The notes under the pieces are model-generated. The model made no database searches and was not told where the DNA came from. It saw nothing but the letters and a program-made list of their open reading frames with translations. DNA of 48,253 nucleotides from Rickettsiales bacterium. Its GTDB lineage: Bacteria > Pseudomonadota > Alphaproteobacteria > Rickettsiales > UBA1997. Location: assembly GCA_017999675.1 (NCBI GenBank), contig JAGNLL010000009.1, positions 1 through 48,253 on the forward strand. The letters run 5' to 3'. Below are positions 16,579-24,891 of this stretch, in pieces. The position numbers and the translations under genes were made by a program. Numbering within the stretch: position 1 is the first letter of the stretch; every line of letters starts with the position of its first letter.

Positions 16579-18264
16579 GTGCTAAAAAATCTCTCCATTC
16601 AAAACATTGTTTTAATCGACAAAACCGAAATCAACTTTTCCGCCGGCCTTTGTGTTTTAACGGGTGAGACTGGCTCAGGAAAATCGATTTTGCTTGATGC
16701 ACTGGGCCTTGCAATTGGCTTTCGTTCAAACTTGCGCCTGATTGGAAATGACGAAAACAAAGCGCAAGTTGCGGCAGAATTTGACATTTCAAAAAATCAA
16801 AACTGCCAAAAAATTTTAGAAGAAAATGAATTGCTAGATGTTGAAAATCCACATTTGGTGCGCATTCGCAGATCAATTCAAGAAACCTCCGCCAGTAAAG
16901 TTTTTGTTAATGACGTGGCAATTGGTGTAAATTTGCTGGCAAAAATTGGTGAATCTTTAATTGAAATTCACGGTCAGCACGACCAGCGCGGACTCTTAAA
17001 CCCTGCCGCTCACGGCGAAATTCTAGATGAATTTTCGCAAAACGAAACGCTGCTAAAAAACTTAAAAAAAACCTACGACTCACTCAAAGAAGTTGAAGAT
17101 AAAATTGCCGAAATAAAAGCCAAAAAAGAACAGGCCCAAAGAGAAAAAGATTACCTCGAGCATGTGGTGCAAGAGCTTGAAAATGCTGATGTTAAGCTTG
17201 GTGAAGAAGAAGAGCTAGTGGCTAAAAAAGATCAACTTATTGGCAAAGAAAAAATTCTAAACTTTTTGTCAGAATTAAAAGCACACGTGCTTGAGGCCAA
17301 CTCGCAACTGATTTCATCGCAACGCATTTTAATTCGCGGACACAATATTGTGGATAATTTTTTGTCTGAACAAAAAGACCAGTTTGAAAAATTAAGCGAA
17401 AAGTTGGACCAACAAAATATCGAACTCGACTCAGCTATTTCAAGCTTTGAAAGCATTATTCGCGAGGTTAAAAACTCTGAAAATAATCTCGAAGAAATTG
17501 AAGAGCGTTTGTTTTTTATCAGAAGTTTGGCGCGAAAATTTAACGTTAGAATTGACGAATTGCCGGATGTTATTTTGCAATCGCAAGAAAAATTAAAACT
17601 TTTAGCCGGCGAAGAAGAGCTAAGCTTAGACCTTGCAAATAGCCGCTTAAAACTACTTAAAGAATATCAAAAAATTGCTGACGAGTTGAGTGAGAAGAGA
17701 AAAAAATCTGCCGTAATTTTGGCTAAAAAAGTTGAAGAAGAGTTGCAATTTTTGAAGATGGAAAACACCAAATTTTTGGTTGAAGTGCAAAATTACGATG
17801 ACGCCTCACACCGCTCTGCATCTGGCTACAACAAGGTAAGAATTTTATCTTCAATCAACAAAAACAGTTTCGACGACATTTCAAAAATTGCTTCTGGCGG
17901 CGAACTTTCACGCTTTATGTTGGCGCTAAAAGTTGCGCTGATGAATGTAAAATCTGTGCCAACAATGATCTTTGACGAAATCGACACCGGCATTGGTGGA
18001 AGCACGGCTGATGCGGTTGGAAAGCGCTTAAAAATTCTCTCACAAAACTTGCAAATTTTGGTCGTCACACATCAACCCCAAATTGCAGCAAAGGCCGACA
18101 ATCATTTTAAAATTAGCAAAACTTCTGACGCTAAAAAAATAAAAACCGTGATTGAAAAGTTAGATGTAAAAACTCGCGAAGTTGAAATTGCGCGCATGCT
18201 GTCGGGCGAGGTAATTAGTGGTGAAGCCTTGGCAGCAGCTGGCCGATTGATTAGTGGCAAATAA
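16579..18264 (+). CDS. recN: DNA repair protein RecN
   Basis: An SMC-like ATPase that acts in double-strand-break repair. The N-terminal ATPase half has FxxGLCVLTGETGSGKSILL with Walker A at residues 29-36. It is followed by the HGQHDQRGLL segment and long coiled-coil helices between about residues 150 and 370. The C-terminal half has IASGGELSRFMLALK (signature), PTMIFDEIDTGIGG (Walker B) and LVVTHQPQIA. Length 561 is typical. The start is GTG at 16579, which yields the exact family N terminus MLKNLSIQNIVLID. It appears to be a single-gene unit. Confidence 0.97.
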   Translation: MLKNLSIQNIVLIDKTEINFSAGLCVLTGETGSGKSILLDALGLAIGFRSNLRLIGNDENKAQVAAEFDISKNQNCQKILEENELLDVENPHLVRIRRSIQETSASKVFVNDVAIGVNLLAKIGESLIEIHGQHDQRGLLNPAAHGEILDEFSQNETLLKNLKKTYDSLKEVEDKIAEIKAKKEQAQREKDYLEHVVQELENADVKLGEEEELVAKKDQLIGKEKILNFLSELKAHVLEANSQLISSQRILIRGHNIVDNFLSEQKDQFEKLSEKLDQQNIELDSAISSFESIIREVKNSENNLEEIEERLFFIRSLARKFNVRIDELPDVILQSQEKLKLLAGEEELSLDLANSRLKLLKEYQKIADELSEKRKKSAVILAKKVEEELQFLKMENTKFLVEVQNYDDASHRSASGYNKVRILSSINKNSFDDISKIASGGELSRFMLALKVALMNVKSVPTMIFDEIDTGIGGSTADAVGKRLKILSQNLQILVVTHQPQIAAKADNHFKISKTSDAKKIKTVIEKLDVKTREVEIARMLSGEVISGEALAAAGRLISGK

Positions 18265-18375
18265 TACTTGATGGGTCACAAACTATCCAACCAAACATTT
18301 GCTTATTGCTTTGGGTAAATTTATTTTTTTAAAAGATTTCCTCCCAAAAAAAATTCCTAATTTTCTCTCCAAAAA

Positions 18376-20211
18376 ATGTCAGCACAAGACAACGCAGCGG
18401 TCAGGCATTTACGCAACTTTGTAATCATTGCATTTTTGATTGTCTTCGTGCTTGCCGGATGTTTTTACATTACTGGAACCCTTGTGGTTGTTAGTGTCAC
18501 CGGCAATTGGGAAATCATCAAAAAATACTCACAACTCAACATCGACAAGCAGTTTGTTTACCTTTACCAAACCCTTGTTGCCTATTGGAAATTTTACTTC
18601 GTTAACTCGTCAAAACTCACCTCGAGCAGCTACAATTATTTTGTCACCAAACTTTGGGTGACCTCACTTTTACCCTACACTGTTTTGCTTGCTGGTGCTT
18701 GGACATTTCGCGCACCACTAATGGATTGGCGCCCTTTCAAAAAACCCGAATCAATTCACGGCGACGCCAGATGGGCTGAGATGAAAGACATTAAAAAAAT
18801 GGGTCTGCGCTCAAAAACTGGGGTCTTGCTTGGCAAGTATAATAAAAAATTTATTATTGCTGATGGCTACCAACATATTTTGCTATTTGCACCAACTGGG
18901 TCTGGTAAAGGTGTGGGCTTCGTAATTCCTAATCTACTTTTTTGGCAAGACTCAGTAATTGTTCACGACATCAAGCTTGAAAACTACGAATTAACTTCTG
19001 GTTGGAGACAAAAAAATTTAAAACAAAAAGTTATCTTGTGGAATCCAGCAGATCCTGATGGAATCTCGCACTGCTACAACCCCATGGACTGGATCAGTAA
19101 AAAACCCGGCAAAATGGTGGATGACGTGCAGAAAATTTGTAACTTCCTTCTGCCCGAGCAGGAATTTTGGCAAAACGAAGCGCGCGCACTTTTAACCGGA
19201 ATTATGCTTTATCTAGTGGCCGCTGATGACAAGCCAGCAACACTTGGTGAGGTTGTGCGCACTTTGAGAAATGACGACGTAGTTTACAATTTGGCGGTGG
19301 TTTTGGACACAATGGGCAAAAAAATTCACCCAGTTTCTTACATGAACATCGCGTCTTATTTGCAAAAACCTGACAAAGAGCGCGGCTCGGTGACATCAAC
19401 GGCCAACTCGTCTTTAGAGCTTTGGGCCAACCCACTAATTGACACCACCACCGCAACTAGCGACTTCAACTTGCACGAATTTAAAATTAAACCACACACC
19501 GCCTACATTGGTTTAACACCAGACAACATCACGCGCCTTAAGCCTTTGATGAACATGTTTTACCAACAAGCTGCTGCGTTTTTTACCGCAAAAATGCCGC
19601 AACCACACGAAAAATTTGGCGTGTTAATGATGATGGACGAATTCCCTACCTTAGGAAAAATGGAGCAGTTTCAAGCAGGTATCGCCTACTTCCGCGGTTA
19701 TCGCGTGCGTTTGTTTTTGATTATTCAAGATACCGAGCAGCTCAAAGGAATTTACGAAGAAAGCGGCATGAACTCATTCCTTTCAAACTCAACTTACCGC
19801 ATCACGTTTGCTGCCAACAACATGGAAACGGCCAATCTGATTTCACAACTTTTGGGTAATAAAACGGCGCAGCAAATTTCTTACAACAAGCCAAAATATC
19901 TCGACTTAAATCCGGGTGCTCGTTCGTTGCACGTTTCAGAAACCCAGCGTGCACTGCTTTTGCCGCAAGAAGTTATTCAAATGCCACGCGACGAAGAAAT
20001 TATTCTTATCGAATCGCAGCCAGCAATTAGGGCGAAAAAGATTTTCTACTTTAAAGAAAAATTCTTCACTTCGCGCCTACTCAAAAAAACCGAAATTCCA
20101 AAACAAGCGCCTTACATGCCAGATCACTCGAAGAACAAATCTTCGAAAGACGCGCCAAAAGAAGCAGATAAAAAAGATGAGGGTGGCGCTACTGGTACGA
20201 TTGATGGTTAG
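18376..20211 (+). CDS. virD4: Type IV secretion coupling protein VirD4
   Basis: The coupling ATPase recruits substrates to a type IV secretion channel. The 611-residue protein has two N-terminal membrane helices (about residues 14-36 and 92-112). Then come SIHGDARWAEMKDIK, Walker A APTGSGKGVGFVIPNLL (GSGKG at 175-179), IVHDIKLENYELTSGWR, and Walker B LMMMDEFPTLGK with Asp421-Glu422. The C terminus is Lys-rich and polar. Length and sequence style match rickettsial VirD4. No virB genes are adjacent, unlike Rickettsia where virD4 follows virB8-virB11; the rest must be elsewhere. The stop overlaps the next gene by 8 bases. Confidence 0.97.
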   Translation: MSAQDNAAVRHLRNFVIIAFLIVFVLAGCFYITGTLVVVSVTGNWEIIKKYSQLNIDKQFVYLYQTLVAYWKFYFVNSSKLTSSSYNYFVTKLWVTSLLPYTVLLAGAWTFRAPLMDWRPFKKPESIHGDARWAEMKDIKKMGLRSKTGVLLGKYNKKFIIADGYQHILLFAPTGSGKGVGFVIPNLLFWQDSVIVHDIKLENYELTSGWRQKNLKQKVILWNPADPDGISHCYNPMDWISKKPGKMVDDVQKICNFLLPEQEFWQNEARALLTGIMLYLVAADDKPATLGEVVRTLRNDDVVYNLAVVLDTMGKKIHPVSYMNIASYLQKPDKERGSVTSTANSSLELWANPLIDTTTATSDFNLHEFKIKPHTAYIGLTPDNITRLKPLMNMFYQQAAAFFTAKMPQPHEKFGVLMMMDEFPTLGKMEQFQAGIAYFRGYRVRLFLIIQDTEQLKGIYEESGMNSFLSNSTYRITFAANNMETANLISQLLGNKTAQQISYNKPKYLDLNPGARSLHVSETQRALLLPQEVIQMPRDEEIILIESQPAIRAKKIFYFKEKFFTSRLLKKTEIPKQAPYMPDHSKNKSSKDAPKEADKKDEGGATGTIDG

Positions 20212-21664
20212 GGTTTTTAGTTTTACCTCAAAACTTTTTAGGTCCCTAAGCAAAGCGCGCAGCGCATCTTCGAGGGGGCCGAAGCGAGATCTGTCTTCTG
20301 GCCCCTCGACGACGCTTCGCTTTGCTCGGGGACCTATTTCTTTTTTTGCCCCAACTCTTTTAATTTTTCTCCTCTTCCCCCTCACCTCACAGGCCGCCAA
20401 CAGCATCACCGTCACTAGCTGGCAAGAAAACACCAACCTCACTTCTAGCGGAAAAATGTCAGAAATTTTAGCGCAAGGCAAAGTCAAAAACCTGCCGCAA
20501 AATCAAATGATGACATCCTTTGCAATTGGCTTCGACAAACGTCGCCACTTAAAAATTATCGACGTTATTTGTGACGGCAAAGATGCAAAATTTAGCTTTG
20601 AAAACCAAACCCTGAAAGTCGATTTTCCTAGTGGCAAACTCAATGGTGATGCCTTTTTGATCTATTTTTCTTTCGACGAAAAATACGACCAAGTCGATAA
20701 ATTTTTGCGCCAAGAAATAATCGACATTCCTAGTTTTGCGGCGGGCGCCACTTCAAAAATTTCAATTAATTTTCCCGGATATTTAGAATCAGCCACACTT
20801 AATCCAAACCTTACAAAAGAGGCTAACAGCTTTATTTACAGCAATGTGGTGCCAGCTGAAGGTGTGCGCGAAATGATCAAATTAACACCAGCACAAAATA
20901 TTTGGGACGTCACTCTCAAAGCAAAAATTACCGCCACAAAAGGCCTAAATAACGCCACAGTTATTTTGCCAACTTACTTTCAAAATGGCGGACAAAAAGT
21001 TGAAAATTTTCAAATAATTTCAAGCACACAGCCAATCAAACAAGATCTGGCGGGCGACAAAAAAACCCTAAAATTTAAAACAGCAAATCGCTCAATTTTA
21101 ATTGAAAATAAGGCGCGCATTTCAACCGGAAAAAATTTTCGTAAAGCCGTTTTGCGCAATCCCAGTGATTATTTAAAAGTTGACGCCAACGACTTGGCAC
21201 TTCTCACACCAACGCTAGAGCGCATTAAACGCGATTCAAAATATGGCAACGTGCCGCTTTACGCCAAAATTGGAAAATATGTTCACAACTTAATTCGCTA
21301 CGACGAACGCTACATTGGCAAGCTGCCATCAATTGTTGAAATTTTACAAAACCCAGTTGGCGTGTGCAGCGAATACGCCAAACTTTTTAATGTGTTGGCA
21401 CGCATTGCAAAAATTCCGTCAGTTGCCATCGACGGTGCCGCTTGCGGTGAAGGCGACAAATGCATGGGCCACGCTTGGAACGCAATTTATTTTGAAGGCA
21501 AATGGATTGAAGTTGACCCCACGTGGGATTTAATGTCGGGCGTGGTTTCATCTTCTCACGTTTACTTTAATGAAGAAGGAAAAGGCGGGGTGTTAGTGCA
21601 ATATTTTGACGACAAGGAGTCGGTAGATTCGGAGATTGATTTTGAAATGCGCGAGGTGCGTTAA
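20204..21664 (+). CDS. Exported transglutaminase-like cysteine peptidase-fold protein with an R4 insert in its signal region
   Basis: A 486-residue protein. The C-terminal transglutaminase-like domain (about 350-470) has a full triad: Cys388 in GVCSEYAKLFNVLAR, His423 in GHAWNAIYF, and Asp438 in EVDPTWD. The part before it looks beta-rich, like DUF3857-type immunoglobulin-like modules. The only start that fits is ATG 20204, overlapping the virD4 stop. The N terminus reads MVRVFSFTSKLF, then about 30 residues encoded by an R4 palindrome, then a hydrophobic core ISFFAPTLLIFLLFPLTSQAA ending in a plausible signal cleavage site. Members act as peptidases or cross-linkers in the envelope. Coupling to virD4 is suggestive of, but does not prove, a role in secretion. 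Confidence 0.82.
   Translation: MVRVFSFTSKLFRSLSKARSASSRGPKRDLSSGPSTTLRFARGPISFFAPTLLIFLLFPLTSQAANSITVTSWQENTNLTSSGKMSEILAQGKVKNLPQNQMMTSFAIGFDKRRHLKIIDVICDGKDAKFSFENQTLKVDFPSGKLNGDAFLIYFSFDEKYDQVDKFLRQEIIDIPSFAAGATSKISINFPGYLESATLNPNLTKEANSFIYSNVVPAEGVREMIKLTPAQNIWDVTLKAKITATKGLNNATVILPTYFQNGGQKVENFQIISSTQPIKQDLAGDKKTLKFKTANRSILIENKARISTGKNFRKAVLRNPSDYLKVDANDLALLTPTLERIKRDSKYGNVPLYAKIGKYVHNLIRYDERYIGKLPSIVEILQNPVGVCSEYAKLFNVLARIAKIPSVAIDGAACGEGDKCMGHAWNAIYFEGKWIEVDPTWDLMSGVVSSSHVYFNEEGKGGVLVQYFDDKESVDSEIDFEMREVR
20239..20335. repeat. R4 palindromic repeat, in frame in the transglutaminase-like gene
   Basis: Left end TAGGTCCCTAAGCAAAGCG and right end CGCTTTGCTCGGGGACCTA are imperfect inverted copies; the inner arms (CTTCGAGGGGGCC / GGCCCCTCGACGA) also pair. 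It encodes a basic, Ser-rich segment (SKARSASSRGPKRD...TTLRFARGP) upstream of the hydrophobic signal core. A half copy lies at 11132-11152. Confidence 0.9.
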
Positions 21665-21673
21665 ACTAGCGAG

Positions 21674-22618
21674 CTATCTAACCCGTCTCAAATGCCCCAC
21701 TTCGTGAACCAAAAAACAAACCGCTAACGAGCCCACAAAAAGCTGCATTCCCAAAGCAAAAATATTTCCCCAAAATTCTAAACGATTAAAGCCAACAAAA
21801 ACGGCTAATTGATGACCTTCAACCAATCGGTAATGACTAAATTTGTATCTGCCGGCCTTAAGTGAAGTTGGCAAACTTCCCGCTGGGTCAACCCAATTTC
21901 TTAACTTTTCAACTAGCTCAGAAATTTTTTCGTAATCTTGCGACGAGCTTGGAGTGTTGGCTGAAGACAAAATAATTTTTTCTGATTCCATGTTGTAAGG
22001 GTCGCGATTAACCACCAAAAAAGCATTGTTAGATGTGACTACCGATTCAGCTCTGTTAAGCAATTCTTTAACATTGATTCCCGAAATTATCGAACCTTGA
22101 AATTGATCACGAATGTTGGTTGTGCCAACTGCCACCGGCACAATAACCATGTTGCTTAACATGCCGCGACCAGTTTTGGTAATTTGCAGCGACCAAGGTG
22201 TGTAGCTTGTACGCGAGGTATATTGGCGGTCCATTAAATCTTCAGGCTCTTTTCTGATGCCGTCCAACGAGTTAACCATTAATTTGTGATTTTTGCTGCC
22301 CCAACTAAAGCCAGACCAAGAAATCAGACGGTTAGAAACGCCCTGCATTTTCAAAGTTTCTTTAAAAAGGTTGTCGATAAATTTGAGGTCTTGGGTTTTG
22401 CCACCCTCAACAATTAATCTACCCATGTGAATGCTGATGGTTTCGATCCATTCAAATGGCTCTGAAACCACGGAGGTCAGCTTTCTGGCGTCCATCATCA
22501 ACTGATGGTTTTTTTGAATATTTACCACCAAATAACTGATAAAAAACGAGCCAATCAGCAGCGTTACAATTAATTTTGTTTTAACTTTCGACTTAGGTTC
22601 TGGAGATGAGTCTAACAT
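21674..22618 (-). CDS. Two-helix membrane protein with a periplasmic sensor-like domain
   Basis: A 314-residue protein with a short cytoplasmic N terminus and a first membrane helix (KLIVTLLIGSFFISYLVVNI, about 15-34). A periplasmic domain of about 245 residues follows, then a second membrane helix near the end (FWGNIFALGMQLFVGSLAVCFL). It stops a few residues later (VHEVGHLRRVR). This is the layout of the input half of a sensor kinase or chemoreceptor (Cache-like), but no histidine kinase, HAMP or cyclase domain follows. It may be a truncated receptor or a stand-alone sensor. The start at 22618 (MLDSS) was preferred to one 69 bases upstream that lacks sense as an N terminus. Confidence 0.7.
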   Translation of the reverse strand: MLDSSPEPKSKVKTKLIVTLLIGSFFISYLVVNIQKNHQLMMDARKLTSVVSEPFEWIETISIHMGRLIVEGGKTQDLKFIDNLFKETLKMQGVSNRLISWSGFSWGSKNHKLMVNSLDGIRKEPEDLMDRQYTSRTSYTPWSLQITKTGRGMLSNMVIVPVAVGTTNIRDQFQGSIISGINVKELLNRAESVVTSNNAFLVVNRDPYNMESEKIILSSANTPSSSQDYEKISELVEKLRNWVDPAGSLPTSLKAGRYKFSHYRLVEGHQLAVFVGFNRLEFWGNIFALGMQLFVGSLAVCFLVHEVGHLRRVR

Positions 22619-22746
22619 AAATTTTGATGTTTTTAAGTGGTGGAAAAATAAGAAAAAGACAACGAAGTTTTGGGGTCTGCCCCGCACGGATAAATCTCGA
22701 TTACCTTGCTTTCAATTTTTTATTTTTAACTTTCCCAATTCGAAAC

Positions 22747-23592
22747 ATGTCTACAAAAAAAGCGGGGGTAATTGGTGACCCAATCTCTCATTCTCTTTCT
22801 CCGACCATTCACAATTTTTTGCTTTCAAAACACAAAATTGCCGGCGAGTACAGTGCCATTTTAGTGAAAAAAGACGAGCTAAAATCTTTTGTAAATGCCG
22901 CTGTCGAAAATGGTCTTGCAGGCTTTAACGTGACTATTCCACACAAAGAAGAAATTTTCAAAATTTGCGACCACAAAAGCAAAACTGCCGCACTTACGGG
23001 CGCCGTAAACACAGTTGTAATTACGCCTGACAAAAAAATTTTTGGACACAATTCCGACGCCGAAGGTTTTGCTAATCACTTAAAAAATTCTCAACCCCAC
23101 TTCGATTTAAAAGACAAAACAGCTTTTGTAATTGGTGCCGGTGGAGCCGCGCGCGCCATTGTTTACGCACTGATTAAAGGTGGGGCAAAAAAAGTTTACA
23201 TTAGCAATCGCAGCGAAATTCGCGCTGAAGAATTAATCAAAAATTTTGCCGCTTTTTGCGCTGAAAAAAAATGTGAATTACAGTTCTTACACAAAAAAAC
23301 TTTTGCACAAAAACTTGGTGAATGCGATTTGCTAGTTAACTCTTCGTCACTTGGAATGACCGGACAAGAGCCGCTTGAAATTGATTTAGAAAATTTGAAG
23401 TCAGACGCGATTGTTTTTGACATTGTTTACAAACCACTAATGACCGAGCTGTTGAAAGCAGCTGAGTTGCGCGGAAATAAAATTGTGACTGGCCTTGGGA
23501 TGCTTGTTTTTCAAGCATTGATTGGCTTTGAACTTTGGTTTGGAAAAAAACCGGACGAGAAGTTTGTGAAAGAACTTTTTGAGGTTTTGTAA
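22747..23592 (+). CDS. aroE: Shikimate dehydrogenase
   Basis: Reduces 3-dehydroshikimate to shikimate with NADPH in the aromatic amino acid pathway. The 281-residue protein has the substrate motif VIGDPISHSLSPTIHNF at the start, NVTIPHKE with the catalytic Lys, GHNSDAEGF, the Rossmann loop VIGAGGAARAIVYAL and NRSEIRAEEL (the Asn-Arg-Ser NADP clamp). The ATG at 22747 gives the correct N terminus; the frame is open further upstream without similarity. With tyrA it shows that this organism makes its own aromatic amino acids. Confidence 0.97.
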   Translation: MSTKKAGVIGDPISHSLSPTIHNFLLSKHKIAGEYSAILVKKDELKSFVNAAVENGLAGFNVTIPHKEEIFKICDHKSKTAALTGAVNTVVITPDKKIFGHNSDAEGFANHLKNSQPHFDLKDKTAFVIGAGGAARAIVYALIKGGAKKVYISNRSEIRAEELIKNFAAFCAEKKCELQFLHKKTFAQKLGECDLLVNSSSLGMTGQEPLEIDLENLKSDAIVFDIVYKPLMTELLKAAELRGNKIVTGLGMLVFQALIGFELWFGKKPDEKFVKELFEVL

Positions 23593-23621
23593 GAAAAAAA
23601 TTTAAACAAAAATCCAACAAC

Positions 23622-23915
23622 ATGCTAAACTTCCTAAAATCGACCATCCGCACCATCAAAACCATCCTACTCTCTCTAATCTTAATCTGCCTTGTGATTT
23701 TCATGGTCAACAACCGCCAAATCATCACGCTGCAACTTTTTCCGCTACCAATAGAAATCGACACTCGCGTTTTCATGCTGATATTTTTCTTCTTTTTACT
23801 TGGCATGTTTTTTGGAATGCTCGCTTGCAGCAAAAGCCTTCTCACCCGCATTTTCACTGGCTTTAAGGACAAACAAAAAATCAAAAATTTAGAAAAAGAA
23901 ATCGCTAAAAAATAA
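23622..23915 (+). CDS. LapA-domain (DUF1049) inner-membrane protein
   Basis: A 97-residue protein with two membrane helices (about residues 14-30 and 51-71) separated by the NNRQIITLQLFPLPIEID strand segment typical of LapA/DUF1049, and a charged coiled-coil tail (KDKQKIKNLEKEIAKK). In E. coli LapA works with LapB in controlling LPS synthesis; in other bacteria its role is less clear. It ends with a TAATG overlap onto the next gene. LapB is not in the window. Confidence 0.85.
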   Translation: MLNFLKSTIRTIKTILLSLILICLVIFMVNNRQIITLQLFPLPIEIDTRVFMLIFFFFLLGMFFGMLACSKSLLTRIFTGFKDKQKIKNLEKEIAKK

Positions 23916-24691
23916 TGCCAAACGCTTGCATCGCAGTTCTCTACGGAGCGCCTTCAACCAACAAAACTACAATTTGCAATACGTTAAAAACAGACTGGCC
24001 TGAGGTAGAAATTCTCAGCCTAGATCTTGCTGGCACAAGGCACTCAGAGTCACTCACCCCAGACTTTTGCGGCACGCTTGATCGAGCAATTTCAAACTCA
24101 AGCCAAGGCAAACCAACTATTTTAAAAATTGAAGCCGCCCTACCAAATATTGAAAAAGTTCTAACCGACTACCTGCAAAGCAAACACCACAATTGCCCAA
24201 CTTTTGTTGCCGCCACTTACTTGCCACTAGAAGAAAACATTCGCCGCATTGAAGCGCACAATGAGAAAAGCGAAAACCAGCAAAATATTTGGCGCTCTAT
24301 TTGCGCAATTGGCGGCGCTTTTGCCGACCCAGCAACCCCAAAAACATCCGACAAATATCTTGAAACTCTACAGCGCTCACAAATGTTTAACCTTGCTTAC
24401 AATTTCATTCCCGAGGGCCCAGACTACTCCGAAGAAGTAGGAAAATTATTCCATCTTTTTGGATTTGCCCAAGGTCAAGAGCAGGTTCGCTTGCATTCAG
24501 CAACGCCATTTTACCAAACACTAACTCCGCAACAAACTCAAGAAGCCACCGCCAACATTGCCAGAAATATGCGTAAAGCCCAACTCAAATTTAATGTTGA
24601 AAATGAAGTGCCTAGCAGTTCTTTTTTTACAACAATATTTAGTTCTTTTCTTGAGCAAAAAGCAGTCGCTTCGAAAGGTGGTAAAAGTTAA
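23915..24691 (+). CDS. P-loop kinase-like protein of unknown function
   Basis: 258 residues. The N terminus has a strand followed by GAPSTNKTT (residues 11-19). It resembles a Walker A loop in which the usual Gly before Lys is Asn. After it come SLDLAGTR, and TYLPLEENIRRIEAHNEKSE, a layout like the LID region of small nucleoside or zeta-toxin-type kinases. The C-terminal 70 residues are polar and Gln-rich (TLTPQQTQEATANIARNMRK) with no clear domain. I do not recognise a family. It is translationally coupled to lapA by a TAATG overlap. Function as a kinase is inference. Confidence 0.7.
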   Translation: MPNACIAVLYGAPSTNKTTICNTLKTDWPEVEILSLDLAGTRHSESLTPDFCGTLDRAISNSSQGKPTILKIEAALPNIEKVLTDYLQSKHHNCPTFVAATYLPLEENIRRIEAHNEKSENQQNIWRSICAIGGAFADPATPKTSDKYLETLQRSQMFNLAYNFIPEGPDYSEEVGKLFHLFGFAQGQEQVRLHSATPFYQTLTPQQTQEATANIARNMRKAQLKFNVENEVPSSSFFTTIFSSFLEQKAVASKGGKS

Positions 24692-24709
24692 AATTTTTAC
24701 CTTAAAACT

Positions 24710-24735
24710 GAATTTCCACAGGCCTGTGGAAATTC
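24710..24735. other. Perfect 26-base palindrome after the P-loop gene
   Basis: GAATTTCCACAGG followed by its exact complement CCTGTGGAAATTC. It is 18 bases after the gene's stop and lacks a T run on the plus strand, so it may be a weak terminator, an mRNA 3' end or a protein-binding site. Confidence 0.55.
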
Positions 24736-24891
24736 AAAAATAATCGCCAAAAGCCTTGGTGCCCTTGGCTTAATCGACTATTTTTTTTGAGTTAAAAAAA
24801 TACCGTTTTTGCCTATTTTTAACTTGCCGTTTTAGACACAAAAAAAGATCTTTTACGGCGCAATTTTTTTAACAATTTTTACCAACAAAAA

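Noticed and set aside
19916-20203. Upstream extension of the transglutaminase-like gene inside virD4
   Set aside because: It lies within conserved virD4 coding sequence in another frame and would put the signal peptide in the middle of the protein.
20077-20487. 136-aa minus-strand frame opposite the virD4 end and R4 repeat
   Set aside because: It exists mainly because the R4 palindrome is open on both strands; no start context or similarity supports it.
23336-23884. 182-aa minus-strand frame opposite aroE and lapA
   Set aside because: It covers the ends of two well-supported genes and has no recognisable domain.
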